Source: Bog-473 sp963843365
GTDB taxonomy: Bacteria; Actinomycetota; Acidimicrobiia; Acidimicrobiales; RAAP-2
Direction: 5' to 3'
Assembly (NCBI GenBank): GCA_963843365.1
Contig: CAWJKG010000003.1
Coordinates: 744,001 to 808,000 of the forward strand
DNA: 64,000 nucleotides
Notes under the pieces: generated by a model
Databases searched by the model: none
What the model was told of the DNA's origin: nothing
Seen by the model: the letters and a program-made list of their open reading frames with translations, nothing else
In this document: piece by piece, positions 55,387 to 63,998 of the stretch
How the letters are laid out: the number at the start of each line of letters is the position of its first letter
Numbering within the stretch: the first letter of the stretch is position 1
Made by a program: the position numbers and the translations under genes

Positions 55387-56448
55387 GTGGGCGACCTCCT
55401 CGCCGCCACGCGGGACCTCATGGCCGTCCCTTCCCCCAGCAGGGGGGAGTCCGCCCTGGCCGACCTGGTCGAGCGGGCGCTGGGGGAGTGTCCCTGGCTC
55501 GAGCTCGCACGCGTCGGGGACAACGTCGTCGGCCGCACGACGGGGGGCCGGGCCCAGCGCCTCGTCCTGGCCGGACACCTCGACACCGTCCCCGCCAACG
55601 GGAACCAGGAGCCCCGGCTCGACGGCGAGACCCTGTGGGGCCTGGGCGCGTCGGACATGAAGGGCGGGCTCGCCGTCATGCTGGACCTGGCCACAACGGT
55701 GCCCGAACCCACCGTCGAGGTCACGTGGTGCTTCTACGCCCGGGAGGAGATCGGACGCGCCGACAGCGGGCTGCTCGAGCTCTGGCGGGAGCGCCCCGAG
55801 CTGTTGGCCGGCGATGCCGCCATCCTCGGGGAGCCGACCGACGGGGTGGTCGAGGCGGGCTGCCAGGGCACCATGCGCGTCCGGATCACGCTCCGCGGCG
55901 TGCGCGCCCACACGGCCCGCCCCTTCAACGGGCGCAACGCCATCCACCGGGTGGCCCCCCTGCTGCAACGGGTGGCGGACTGGCCGGGACGGGAGGTGGT
56001 CCTGGACGGGTGCACCTACGCCGAGCAGTTGCAGGCGGTGGCTATCGAAGGGGGTGTGGCGGCCAACGTCGTCCCGGACGAGGCCACGGTCACCCTCAAC
56101 CACCGTTACGCGCCCGACCGGCGGGCGGAGGAAGCCGCCGCGTTCCTGCTCGAGCTGCTGCAGGGCACATGGGACCCGGAAGCGGGCGACGCCTGGGAGG
56201 TGCTCGATGCGGGGGACGGGGCGCCGCCGTCCCTCGGGCACCCTTTGCTCGGCGCGCTGGTCGAGAAGAGCGGTGCCGCGCCGAAGGCCAAGGTCGGCTG
56301 GACCGACGTGGCGTCCTTCTGGGAGCACGGGGTCCCGGCCGCCAACTTCGGGCCGGGCGACCCCCACCTGGCGCATCACCCCGATGAGCGGGTCTCGCGG
56401 GCGCAGCTGGGCCGCACCCGTGACGTGCTCCACGCCCTCATCACCTGA
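55387..56448 (+). CDS. dapE: Succinyl-diaminopimelate desuccinylase
   Basis: A 353-residue M20 metallopeptidase. First zinc histidine in LAGHLDTVPANG near 64, bridging aspartate in WGLGASDMKGGLAVML near 90, catalytic EE pair in FYAREEIG near 120, lid domain GCQGTMRVRITLRGVRAHTARP near 160, final zinc histidine in HLAHHPDERV near 330. Length and motifs are as for DapE. GTG 55387 is 3 bp after dapD. Confidence 0.93.
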   Translation: MGDLLAATRDLMAVPSPSRGESALADLVERALGECPWLELARVGDNVVGRTTGGRAQRLVLAGHLDTVPANGNQEPRLDGETLWGLGASDMKGGLAVMLDLATTVPEPTVEVTWCFYAREEIGRADSGLLELWRERPELLAGDAAILGEPTDGVVEAGCQGTMRVRITLRGVRAHTARPFNGRNAIHRVAPLLQRVADWPGREVVLDGCTYAEQLQAVAIEGGVAANVVPDEATVTLNHRYAPDRRAEEAAAFLLELLQGTWDPEAGDAWEVLDAGDGAPPSLGHPLLGALVEKSGAAPKAKVGWTDVASFWEHGVPAANFGPGDPHLAHHPDERVSRAQLGRTRDVLHALIT

Positions 56449-56455
56449 GCGCATC

Positions 56456-56839
56456 TCAGCGGACGACGATCGTCCCCTTCATGTACTGGTGGATGTCGCA
56501 GATGTAGCCGTAGGACCCCGCCTTCGTCGGTGCTCGGAACGTCTTCGACCGGCCCGGGCCGATGTCGCCGGTGGTGAAGGCGCCGCCGGTGGCGGTCAGC
56601 GTGTGCGTCACGGAGTCCTTGTTGGTCACCGTGACCGTCGCGCCCGGCGCCACCGAGGCGGTCATGGGCGAGAACATGAAGTTCGAGATCGTGAGTGCGT
56701 CGGTCGATCGCGCCGACCCGGCCCCGGCGCTCGACCGGGACGGGCCCGGGCTCCCGCTGCTGCAGGCGGCCAGGAGCAGCGCGGCCGCCAGGACCAGGAC
56801 GACCGCACCACTCCGCACCCGTCGGGCCGGTTGCCGCAC
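56456..56839 (-). CDS. Cupredoxin-domain lipoprotein
   Basis: A 127-residue protein. Signal peptide with lipobox LAAC (cysteine near 26), a Ser/Gly/Ala-rich spacer, then one cupredoxin domain: ISNFMFSPMTASVAPGATVTV near 50, histidine in DSVTHTLTATGG near 80, and cysteine, histidine, methionine in GYICDIHQYMKGT near 112. Copper ligands are complete. Probably a membrane-anchored electron or copper carrier. The ferritin-like gene upstream ends 4 bp before its start, so they form one operon with the second ferritin-like gene. Confidence 0.83.
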   Translation of the reverse strand: MRQPARRVRSGAVVLVLAAALLLAACSSGSPGPSRSSAGAGSARSTDALTISNFMFSPMTASVAPGATVTVTNKDSVTHTLTATGGAFTTGDIGPGRSKTFRAPTKAGSYGYICDIHQYMKGTIVVR

Positions 56840-56842
56840 CGC

Positions 56843-57628
56843 TCAGACCGCCTGTGACGTCGGGTTGAACGCGAGGGGCGTGCCCGCGGAGGTCTGTGCA
56901 CCGGGGTACATCCCGAGCACGTAGTAGAGGATGGCGATGTGCTGCATCTCCACCGGTTGAATGGAGGACGACAGCCCGATGGCGGCGGTGCTGCGCAATT
57001 TCGCCGTCTCTGCCTGGTAGGTCTGGGCCGCGATCGTCTCGAGCGTCAGCGCGAGCTGCGCCAACCCCGCCACGTCGGTCACCTTGGCGAAGTCCGCCTG
57101 CACCGTCGGCGTCAGCGTGGGGTTCGTGACCGTCACCGGTGCCTTGCCGTGCGATTTGAGGACCGCGTTCCATGCGTCGGCGTGCTGCTGGTGCTGCCCC
57201 TTCACCGTGGTGGCGAATGTGGCCACTGCCGGCGGCACCGAGCCGAGCTTGCCGGCCGCCGCCGCGGATAGGCCCGCGGTGTAGGCGAACACGGCCAGGT
57301 TCTCGAGGCTGGCCGCCACCGCAGCGACGGCGAGGTCACCGCTGAGACCGGGCGGGGGGAAGGCCGTGGTCCGGGAGGGGGCGAGGCTGCGGGTCGAGGC
57401 GGAAGCCAACGTCGGGACGGCCCCGCTGCCGACGGCGAGCGCCGCTCCGCCCGCCACCGCAGCCCCGGCGCCCAGGAGGAAGGTGCGCCGGCTGGTGCCG
57501 CGCCAGGCACCGAGAGCTTCGGCCATGGCGGGCTGGCCGACGTCGTGGTGCAGCTCGTCGAGCTCGCCCGTGCGGGCGAGCAGGTCGCGCTCGCTTCCGT
57601 CGTATGGCTTCTTCCTGTCTTTGCTCAC
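56843..57628 (-). CDS. Ferritin-like domain protein with Tat signal
   Basis: A 261-residue protein. A cytoplasmic head is followed by a twin-arginine signal TSRRTFLLGAGAAVAGG near 45, so it is exported folded, probably with metal. The ferritin_2-type helical bundle (about 95-240) holds SLENLAVFAYTAG, KGQHQQHADAWN, LETIAAQTYQAE and VEMQHIAILYYVLG, with Glu and His placed as in diiron bundles. Function unknown; storage, oxidase or stress roles are possible. GTG 57628 overlaps the stop of the upstream paralogue (4 bp). Confidence 0.8.
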   Translation of the reverse strand: MSKDRKKPYDGSERDLLARTGELDELHHDVGQPAMAEALGAWRGTSRRTFLLGAGAAVAGGAALAVGSGAVPTLASASTRSLAPSRTTAFPPPGLSGDLAVAAVAASLENLAVFAYTAGLSAAAAGKLGSVPPAVATFATTVKGQHQQHADAWNAVLKSHGKAPVTVTNPTLTPTVQADFAKVTDVAGLAQLALTLETIAAQTYQAETAKLRSTAAIGLSSSIQPVEMQHIAILYYVLGMYPGAQTSAGTPLAFNPTSQAV

Positions 57629-58485
57629 TTGACGGCTCCTTGTCCCGCCGGGGCGGCGTTGTTGGTCTTGTAGAACGCGTTGGGGAAGCCGACGCTGCCC
57701 GCCGGGGCGGGCAGCATGGCGGCCGTGCCGGGCGCGAGCGAAATCAGCTGGGCCGCGCCGCCCATCAGGAGCGCCTGCACGGCCAGGAGGACGGCGACGT
57801 GCTGGGCTTCGATGCCCATGATGCTGGCGAACAGCGCCTTGTTGGTCTCGGTCTTGGCCAGGGTCGTGTCCTTGACGTAGGTCTCGGCGGCGATGTTCTC
57901 GAGCTCGAGGGCCAGCGCGACGACGCCGAGGGCGCCCTGTGCCGCCGTGGCCGAGCCCAGGCTGGCCACCGCCTTCTTGACCACCGGGACGAACGCCGGG
58001 TCGGGCTGGTGCTGCGGCTTCGCGCCGAGGCTCTTGACCGCCGCGTTGAAGGCGTCGGCGTGCTGCGCGTGTTGTCCCATCGTCACCTGGGCGAACTTCG
58101 TCACGACCGGGTTGGCCGACGACCCGCCGATGTAGGGCAGGGTGAGCGCGGTGGTGTAGGTGGAGACGGCGAGGTTCTCGATCGAGGCCGCGGTCTGCAG
58201 GATCTGGACGTCGCTCGAGCTCGTCGCGGCGGCGGCAGACGCCAGTGCGCCGACCAGCACCGCACCGCCGGCCGCGCCGAGGAGCGCGGTACCGGCCACG
58301 CTCGCGGTCAGCGCCCGCGTGTGGGACGCGTGGAAGGCCTCGTTGGCCCGCACGTCGTCCTCTCTCGGTGTGTGCGCCGTCTCGACGAGCTCGTCGAGCG
58401 CCTCGGTGGTCGGGCGCAACGCGTCCGCCTGCAGGTCTTCGGACTGTTCGAGCAGCTCGGCGAGCGCCCGGGGGTCTGCCGTCAT
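57625..58485 (-). CDS. Ferritin-like domain protein, paralogue of the neighbour
   Basis: A 286-residue protein with the same architecture as the downstream gene: charged head with HTPREDD, a hydrophobic export segment (about 60-88, without the RR pair), then the ferritin_2 bundle with ASIENLAVSTYTTAL, MGQHAQHADAFNAAVKSLG, LELENIAAETYVKD and GIEAQHVAVLLAVQALL. The two probably arose by tandem duplication and may pair. First gene of a three-gene operon ending in the cupredoxin lipoprotein; divergent from the large repeat protein. Confidence 0.8.
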   Translation of the reverse strand: MTADPRALAELLEQSEDLQADALRPTTEALDELVETAHTPREDDVRANEAFHASHTRALTASVAGTALLGAAGGAVLVGALASAAAATSSSDVQILQTAASIENLAVSTYTTALTLPYIGGSSANPVVTKFAQVTMGQHAQHADAFNAAVKSLGAKPQHQPDPAFVPVVKKAVASLGSATAAQGALGVVALALELENIAAETYVKDTTLAKTETNKALFASIMGIEAQHVAVLLAVQALLMGGAAQLISLAPGTAAMLPAPAGSVGFPNAFYKTNNAAPAGQGAVK

Positions 58486-58612
58486 GTGGCCTCCTCACAA
58501 ATGGATTGCCTCCTGTTCGGAGACGACGGCGTGCCGGATGTCGCACGCTCGGGTTACGAGACCCGGGCCGGTTGTCGATAAGGTCGCACCCCGGTTGTAC
58601 CGATACCTGGCT

Positions 58613-60688
58613 ATGCCTTCGATTCGACGCCTCGAAATCGCAACGATCGCTGTGGGAACGCTGGCTCTGTCGACCTTCGCCGGCCTCTCCGGCTCGGCAC
58701 TCGAGCAGGCGGCGCCGGCCGGGGCCGTGCAGCCCCACGACCAGGCAGCGGCGCAGCCGGTCACGGCGTACGTCGCGAATTCGAACAGCGACACGGTGAC
58801 GCCGGTCGACTTGGCGGACGGCACACCCGGGACCCCCATCACCGTCGAGACGGGCGCGTACAACGCCGCCATCACTCCCGACGGGAAGACTCTGTACGTC
58901 ACCAGTTTGGCGTCCGACTTCGTCACGCCGGTCGACACGGCCACCAACACACCCGAGACACCGATCGACGTCGGTGCTTCGACGGCCGGGATCGCCATCA
59001 CGCCGGACGGGCGCACGGCGTATGTGACCGATGTCACCGCCGGCCTTGTGACGCCAATCGACCTGGCCACGGGAACAGCGGAGACGCCCATCAACGTCGG
59101 TAGCTATCCGATATCGGTCGCCATCACGCCCGACGGGACCACGGTCTACGTGGCCGACTATCTCTCGGACAACGTGATTCCGATCGCCACGGCCACGAAC
59201 ACCGCCGGCACCCCCATACCGGTAGGGTCGAGGCCTTACTTTCTGACGATGGCCCCCGACGGACGCACCCTCTACGTGGCCGACACCGGGACGACTCCTG
59301 GAAGCGTCGTGCCCGTCGACACGGCCACCGACTCCGCGCAGACGCCGATCACCGTCGGGGACTATCCGTGGGCACTCGCGATGACGCCGGATGGACGGAC
59401 CCTCTACGCCACGAACGGCGGCGACGACACGGTGACACCGATCGACGCTGCGAGCGGAAGTGCGGGTACCCCGATCGGCGCCGGTGGCAACCCCGACGGG
59501 ATCGGCATAAGCCCCGACGGCAAGACCGCCTACGTGGCCGGCGGGGCCTCTTCCGACGTCACGCCGATCGACACGGCGTCGGGCACGGCGGGGACACCCA
59601 TCGGCGTCGGCTCTGCTCCGACGGGCGTGGTCGTCAGTCCCGACCAGGCACCAACCGCGTCGTTCACCTCCTTGCCCGCCCCTCCGGGGAGCGCGTCGAC
59701 GTTCGACGCCTCGGCCTCCTCCGCGCCGGTCGGGAGTATCGCCTCCTACGCCTGGAACTTCGGTGACGGCAGCACCATGACCACCACGAGCCCGACGGTC
59801 ACGCACGTGTACGCCGCGGCGGGCACCTACCCCGCGACACTCACCGTCACCGACTCCGCGGGCACGTCGACCGCGCAGGTCTTCACGGGCCAGACCGTGA
59901 GCAACAACGGAGGCCCGTCGGCCGTGCAGAGCCAGACAGTCACGGTCGCCTCCTCGGGCTACGACGAGGTGGCGAGCGACGGGGGCGTGTTCTCGTTCGA
60001 CTCGACCTTCCACGGCTCAGCGGGGGGGACCCACCTCAACGCACCCATCGTGGGGATGTCCTCGACGCCGGGGGGCAAGGGCTACTGGTTGGCCGCCGCC
60101 GACGGGGGGGTGTTCACGTACGGCGACGCGGGATTCTTCGGCTCGCTCGCCGGTTCCGCTCGCCATGCCCCGATTGTGGGGATGGCGGCGACCCCCGACG
60201 GCGGGGGGTACTACCTCGCCGCCTCCGACGGGGCGGTCTTCGCCTACGGGGACGCGGTCTACCGCGGCTCAATCGTCGGACAGATCCTGGCCGCGCCGAT
60301 CGTGGGTGTGGCAGTCACCCACGACGGCGGCGGGTACTACCTCGTCGGCGCGGACGGAGCGGTGTTCGCCTACGGCGATGCCCCCTCCTACGGGTCCATG
60401 AGCGGGAAGCCGCTGAACAAGCCGATCGTGGGCCTGGCCGTGGCACCGAACGGCGGCTACGACGAGGTGGCCTCCGACGGCGGGATCTTCACCTTCGGCG
60501 CACCGTTCCTCGGCTCCATGGGCGGACGGCCCCTCAACAAGTCGATCGTGGGCCTGGTCGTCGCGCCGAACGGCGGCTACGACGAGGTGGCCTCCGACGG
60601 TGGGGTCTTCACCTTCGGCGCACCGTTCCTCGGCTCCATGGGCGGGCAGGCCCTGAACGAGCCGGTGGTGGGAATGGCACTCGGTTGA
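58613..60688 (+). CDS. Large secreted protein: beta-propeller, PKD domain, GYWLVASDGG repeats
   Basis: A 691-residue secreted protein. Signal peptide at residues 8-38. Seven YVTN-type propeller blades (50-345), each with ITPDGKTLYVT and VTPIDTATGTAGTPI. A PKD domain follows (350-420; ASYAWNFGDGS, GTYPATLTVTDSAG). Six 40-42-residue GYWLVASDGG-type repeats end the protein (450-691), homologous to those in the gene at 38.4-40.1 kb. No enzyme domain is present, so it is likely an adhesin or matrix protein. ATG 58613 gives the signal peptide at once. The last two repeats are near-identical in DNA. Confidence 0.8.
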   Translation: MPSIRRLEIATIAVGTLALSTFAGLSGSALEQAAPAGAVQPHDQAAAQPVTAYVANSNSDTVTPVDLADGTPGTPITVETGAYNAAITPDGKTLYVTSLASDFVTPVDTATNTPETPIDVGASTAGIAITPDGRTAYVTDVTAGLVTPIDLATGTAETPINVGSYPISVAITPDGTTVYVADYLSDNVIPIATATNTAGTPIPVGSRPYFLTMAPDGRTLYVADTGTTPGSVVPVDTATDSAQTPITVGDYPWALAMTPDGRTLYATNGGDDTVTPIDAASGSAGTPIGAGGNPDGIGISPDGKTAYVAGGASSDVTPIDTASGTAGTPIGVGSAPTGVVVSPDQAPTASFTSLPAPPGSASTFDASASSAPVGSIASYAWNFGDGSTMTTTSPTVTHVYAAAGTYPATLTVTDSAGTSTAQVFTGQTVSNNGGPSAVQSQTVTVASSGYDEVASDGGVFSFDSTFHGSAGGTHLNAPIVGMSSTPGGKGYWLAAADGGVFTYGDAGFFGSLAGSARHAPIVGMAATPDGGGYYLAASDGAVFAYGDAVYRGSIVGQILAAPIVGVAVTHDGGGYYLVGADGAVFAYGDAPSYGSMSGKPLNKPIVGLAVAPNGGYDEVASDGGIFTFGAPFLGSMGGRPLNKSIVGLVVAPNGGYDEVASDGGVFTFGAPFLGSMGGQALNEPVVGMALG
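60422..60661 (+). repeat. Two near-identical 120-bp direct repeats
   Basis: Copies start at 60422 and 60542. They share long identical runs (the GYDEVASDGG and FGAPFLGSMGG coding parts) and encode the last blades of the secreted protein. Recent tandem duplication within the gene. Confidence 0.8.
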
Positions 60689-60716
60689 GCCGTCGCGGCG
60701 TGACGTCGCGTGTCGT

Positions 60717-61508
60717 CTACGCCGGCGCGACGTGCGCCACGGCGCGCCGCAGCAGGTGCAGATCGCTCTGACCGGGCAGCCGGTCGACGCGACGGTCGAT
60801 GCGCTCCAGGACTTCGGCGCCCTTGTGCCCGTCGAAGAGGTAGTGCACGAGGAATCCGACCTCTCGTCTGGGCATCACGCCCGAGCCGACGGGTCGCCAC
60901 CAGTGCGACAACGCGAAGCGGGTCAGCTTCTGGGCCTTGGGGCTGTCGCCGAGACGGCGCGTCGCCTCCGATGCGTAGAAGTCGATGTGCCGGCCCTCCT
61001 GCTTCATGATCCGGCGCAGCAGCTCGCGCAGGGTCGGGTGGCCCGCCGTCTCGGCCAGCCGTGAGTAGCCGGCCTGGGTCGTCCACTCGTTGATGGCGCC
61101 CCAGGTCATATGCAGTGCGACGAAGGCCCGCCCGGCGAAGGCCGCCGAGGCGATGGTGCTGAACGTGCTGGCCGCCTGGCGCCGCCGGCGGCCGTGCCGG
61201 AGGGCGGCGATGCGGGACGCACCGGCCTCCTCGCCGTGGGCCTCGAGGACCTCTCCGATCGCCTCGCCGTGCCACATCTCCTCGAACGCCCAACAGGACA
61301 GGAAGGAAGTGATGGCCGGGTCCTGGTGGGCCGGTGTCAGGAGGAGGTCGCGCAGGTAGCAGATGGTGTGGTGCTCAACGTCGTGCATGTAGCGCAACGA
61401 GCGCAGGGCGTCGGACGGCAGTGGCTGGTCCCTGAAGTCGTCGAAGTCGATGCCTTCCAGGTCCAGACGGCCTGCCCTGGTCTTGTAGGAGTCGATGGTG
61501 GTTCGCAT
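60717..61508 (-). CDS. Ferritin-like / diiron desaturase-like protein
   Basis: A 263-residue all-helical protein with diiron-type motifs: DVEHHTICYLRDLL near residue 40, FEEMWHGEAIGEVLE near 73, and MKQEGRHIDFYASEATRRLG near 170. The pattern resembles acyl-ACP desaturases and related ferritin-like oxidases, though the spacing is not canonical. No signal peptide; cytoplasmic. Substrate unknown. ATG 61508 chosen (TAGGTGGT upstream). Third ferritin-fold gene within 5 kb; divergent from the sigma factor gene. Confidence 0.72.
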   Translation of the reverse strand: MRTTIDSYKTRAGRLDLEGIDFDDFRDQPLPSDALRSLRYMHDVEHHTICYLRDLLLTPAHQDPAITSFLSCWAFEEMWHGEAIGEVLEAHGEEAGASRIAALRHGRRRRQAASTFSTIASAAFAGRAFVALHMTWGAINEWTTQAGYSRLAETAGHPTLRELLRRIMKQEGRHIDFYASEATRRLGDSPKAQKLTRFALSHWWRPVGSGVMPRREVGFLVHYLFDGHKGAEVLERIDRRVDRLPGQSDLHLLRRAVAHVAPA

Positions 61509-61574
61509 ACCACCTACTATTCGGGACCCGGGTGACGCCCGGATGGGGGAAATTCCGGACATCCAGCGTGAAGG

Positions 61575-62172
61575 GTGGCTCCGAACAGGTCAGACATGCC
61601 GAGTATCGACGAGGTGAGCGATGCCCAGCTGGTGACCTCCATCGCCCGCTACAGCGAGGTGGCCCTCGCCGAGGCCTACCGGCGCCACGGCGGCGCCGTG
61701 TTCGGCCTCGCCAAGCGGGTGCTCAACAACCCGACCGACGCCGAGGACGTGACCCAGGAGGTCTTCCTGCGGCTCTGGAACCAGCCCGACCGCTTCGACC
61801 CCGCCCGCGGCTCGCTCCGCTCCTTCCTGTTGGCCCAGGCCCATGGCAGGGCCGTCGACGCGGTGCGCTCCTCGAGCGCGCGCCGCCGAGCGCGAGGCAC
61901 GCGATGCCCTGCGCACGGCGGAGGCCGCCTACGACATGCAGCGCGAGGTCTGGGACCTCGCCGTGGCCGACCAGGTGGCGCACGCCATGGGCGAGCTGCC
62001 GGGGGAGGAGCGGCGGGCGATCGAGCTGGCCTACTTCGACGGCCGCACCTATCGCGAGGTGGCGCAGTTGCTCGGCCAGCCCGAGGGAACGGTCAAGAGC
62101 AGGATCCGCAACGGCATGCGACGCATGCGGGCGGTCCTGGCGGACGCCGGCGTACGGGGGGTGGACGCGTGA
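61575..62172 (+). CDS. ECF RNA polymerase sigma factor (SigK-like), with one frame break
   Basis: About 198 residues after removing one base near 61886-61895. Region 2 contains YRRHGGAVFGLAKRVLNNPTDAEDVTQEVFLRLW near 35 and FDPARGSLRSFLLAQAHGRAVDAVR. Region 4 is the HTH block GELPGEERRAIELAYFDGRTYREVAQLLGQPEGTVKSRIRNGMRRMR near 140-185. The next gene, an RskA-type anti-sigma factor, starts inside its stop (TGATG). Start GTG 61575 or ATG 61596. Confidence 0.9.
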
Positions 62173-62943
62173 TGTCACACGACGAAGCGAGCGATCTGCT
62201 CGGTGCCTACGCGCTCGATGCCGTCGACGGCGCGGAGCGCACCGGGCTCGAGGAGCATCTCGAGACCTGTCCGCGCTGTCGCGCCGAGCTCGACAGCCTG
62301 CGCGAGGTGGCGGCGGCCATGGGCAACTCGGTCGAGCAGCCCCCCGAGGGGCTGTGGTCCCAGATCGCGCTCCGTCTGCCCGAGCACCGGGAGGACGAGG
62401 AGCCGCCGCCGATGCCGCGGCTCGCCTCTGCGCCTCCGTCGCCGTTCCGTACCCCCGCCCCCGTGCCCGCCCGCAGGCGCCGCCTCACGGTGACCACCGT
62501 GGGCGCCATGGCGGTGGCCGCCACCGCCGTGGCGGTGGTGCTCGGCATCGGGCTCGTGCGGGCCGACAACAAGGTCTCCGACCTCCAGTCCGCCCAGGCC
62601 GCGCCCACCCGGGTCGTGGCGGCGGCGCTGGCCGCACCCGGCCACCGCGTCGTCACACTCGACTCCGCCGACCACGACGGCCGGGCTGAGATGGTCCTCC
62701 TCCCCTCCGGGCAGGGGTATGTCGTCTCCTCGACGCTGCCCGCGCTCGACAAGGGCCGCACCTACCAGCTCTGGGCGATCGAAGGGAACCAGCCCATCTC
62801 CCTCGGCCTGCTCGGTCGCGTCGCCCGGCCAGGCGGCCTTCACCATGGCCGGGTCCACCGCGTCGCGCTTGAGCATCACCGCCGAGCCCGCGGGCGGATC
62901 GATGTTCCCCACCGGCCCCATCGTCGCCACCGGAACTGTCTGA
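62172..62943 (+). CDS. rskA: RskA-type anti-sigma factor, with one frame break near the end
   Basis: About 256 residues. The N-terminal zinc anti-sigma fold has the LEEHLETCPRCRAEL motif near 27-41. One membrane helix (about 115-135) follows RRRRLTV. The extracellular RskA domain has RVVTLDSADHDGRAEMVLLP and GRTYQLWAIEGNQPISLGLLG. Removing one C near 62820 joins LLGASPGQAAFTMAGSTA to a natural ending SITAEPAGGS. Holds the cognate ECF sigma factor at the membrane until proteolysis. ATG 62172 overlaps the sigma stop by 1 bp. Confidence 0.88.
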
Positions 62944-62960
62944 CGCGGGCAGCCAGCTGT

Positions 62961-62966
62961 TAGGTT
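62961..62966 (+). promoter_or_regulatory. -10-like box ahead of the last full gene
   Basis: TAGGTT lies 8 bp before ATG 62975. CTGACG, 16 bp upstream of it, is a possible -35. No ribosome binding site follows. Confidence 0.45.
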
Positions 62967-62974
62967 CGCTCCCC

Positions 62975-63820
62975 ATGTCCGAGGAAGACGCACCCAAGCA
63001 GCGCAAGCCCATAGAGATCTTCGCCGAGGCGGAGCCGATCAAGCTGGGCTCCATGTTGCTCACCCTCGTGGAGCCGCACCGGGGCCATGAGGTGGCCTAC
63101 AACCGCTGGTACGAGCGGGATCACTTCTACTCGGGCTGCATGGTGGGCCCGTACAACTTCGCCGGGCGCCGCTTCGTGTCCACGGCCGGCCTCAAGGCCC
63201 TGCGCGATCCCGACCCTTCCGCCATCACCGGCGAGCCGGCGCGTGGCTCCTACGTCGCCGTCTACTGGGTGCTCGACGGCTACTTCGACACCTGGAACCG
63301 CTGGGCCCTGCGCCAGGTCAACGTGCTGCACGCGGCGGGGCGGATGTTCCAGGAGCGCGACCACGTGCACACGCTGCTCTACCACTACCAGTGGGAGCAC
63401 CGCCGGGAGCCCGACGGCGTTCCCGTGGAGCTCGCCCTCGACCACCCCTACCGCGGCTTCGTGGTCACCTTCATCGACCGCGACGAGTCGTTGTCCAACG
63501 AGGAGTTCTGGGCCTGGCTGCGCAGCGAGCACCTGCCGGCGCTCATGCCGGGGAGCGACGCCGACCTGGTCGCCGCCTTCACGCCGGTGGCGCTCGAGGT
63601 GGACGCGCCCGGCGACGTGCCCCGCGAGAAGGCCCGCGACGACCGGACCGTTCTGCTGTGGTTCCTCAACGCGCCGCCCGAGGTGGCATGGGAGCCCGTC
63701 TTCGCGGCGCACCGGCGCCAACTCGAGGCGGCCGGCAAGGGGACGGTCATCGCGGCGCTCCCGTTCATCCCGACCATCCCCGGGACGGACACCTACACCG
63801 ACAGGCTCTGGGCCGACTGA
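62975..63820 (+). CDS. Conserved protein of unknown function, dimeric alpha-beta-barrel-like
   Basis: A 281-residue soluble protein. Two similar halves (about residues 25-120 and 145-260), each with a strand-rich start and a conserved YNRWYERDHFYSG or NEEFWAWLRSEHLPALMPG block, suggest a duplicated ferredoxin-like/EthD-type fold. Aromatic residues and HVHTLLYHYQWEH are conspicuous. I do not recognise a named enzyme. Leaderless-type promoter; next to the partial methyltransferase on the opposite strand. Confidence 0.65.
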   Translation: MSEEDAPKQRKPIEIFAEAEPIKLGSMLLTLVEPHRGHEVAYNRWYERDHFYSGCMVGPYNFAGRRFVSTAGLKALRDPDPSAITGEPARGSYVAVYWVLDGYFDTWNRWALRQVNVLHAAGRMFQERDHVHTLLYHYQWEHRREPDGVPVELALDHPYRGFVVTFIDRDESLSNEEFWAWLRSEHLPALMPGSDADLVAAFTPVALEVDAPGDVPREKARDDRTVLLWFLNAPPEVAWEPVFAAHRRQLEAAGKGTVIAALPFIPTIPGTDTYTDRLWAD

Positions 63821-63845
63821 CGCGCTCCGCCGACGGCCGCCGGCG

Positions 63846-63998
63846 TCAGCCGCGGGCCAGGATCTCCACGTGGGGGAGGACGATCACTGCGTCGTCCGAA
63901 TCGGCCCAACGCAGCCAGGCCTCGGCAATGCGCTCCAACTCGTCGCGGTCGCTCAGGCCGTACTCGACCGCCTGTTCGGCGAGGCGCGAGTAGCGGAT
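63846..63998 (-). CDS. C-terminal fragment of a SAM-dependent methyltransferase
   Basis: Only the last 50 residues lie in the window; the frame is open at the right edge. The sequence VEYGLSDRDELERIAEAWLRW and the ending VEILARG are typical of the C-terminus of small actinobacterial class I methyltransferases. The core SAM motif is outside the window, so the call rests on this tail only. Confidence 0.55.
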   Translation of the reverse strand: MRYSRLAEQAVEYGLSDRDELERIAEAWLRWADSDDAVIVLPHVEILARG

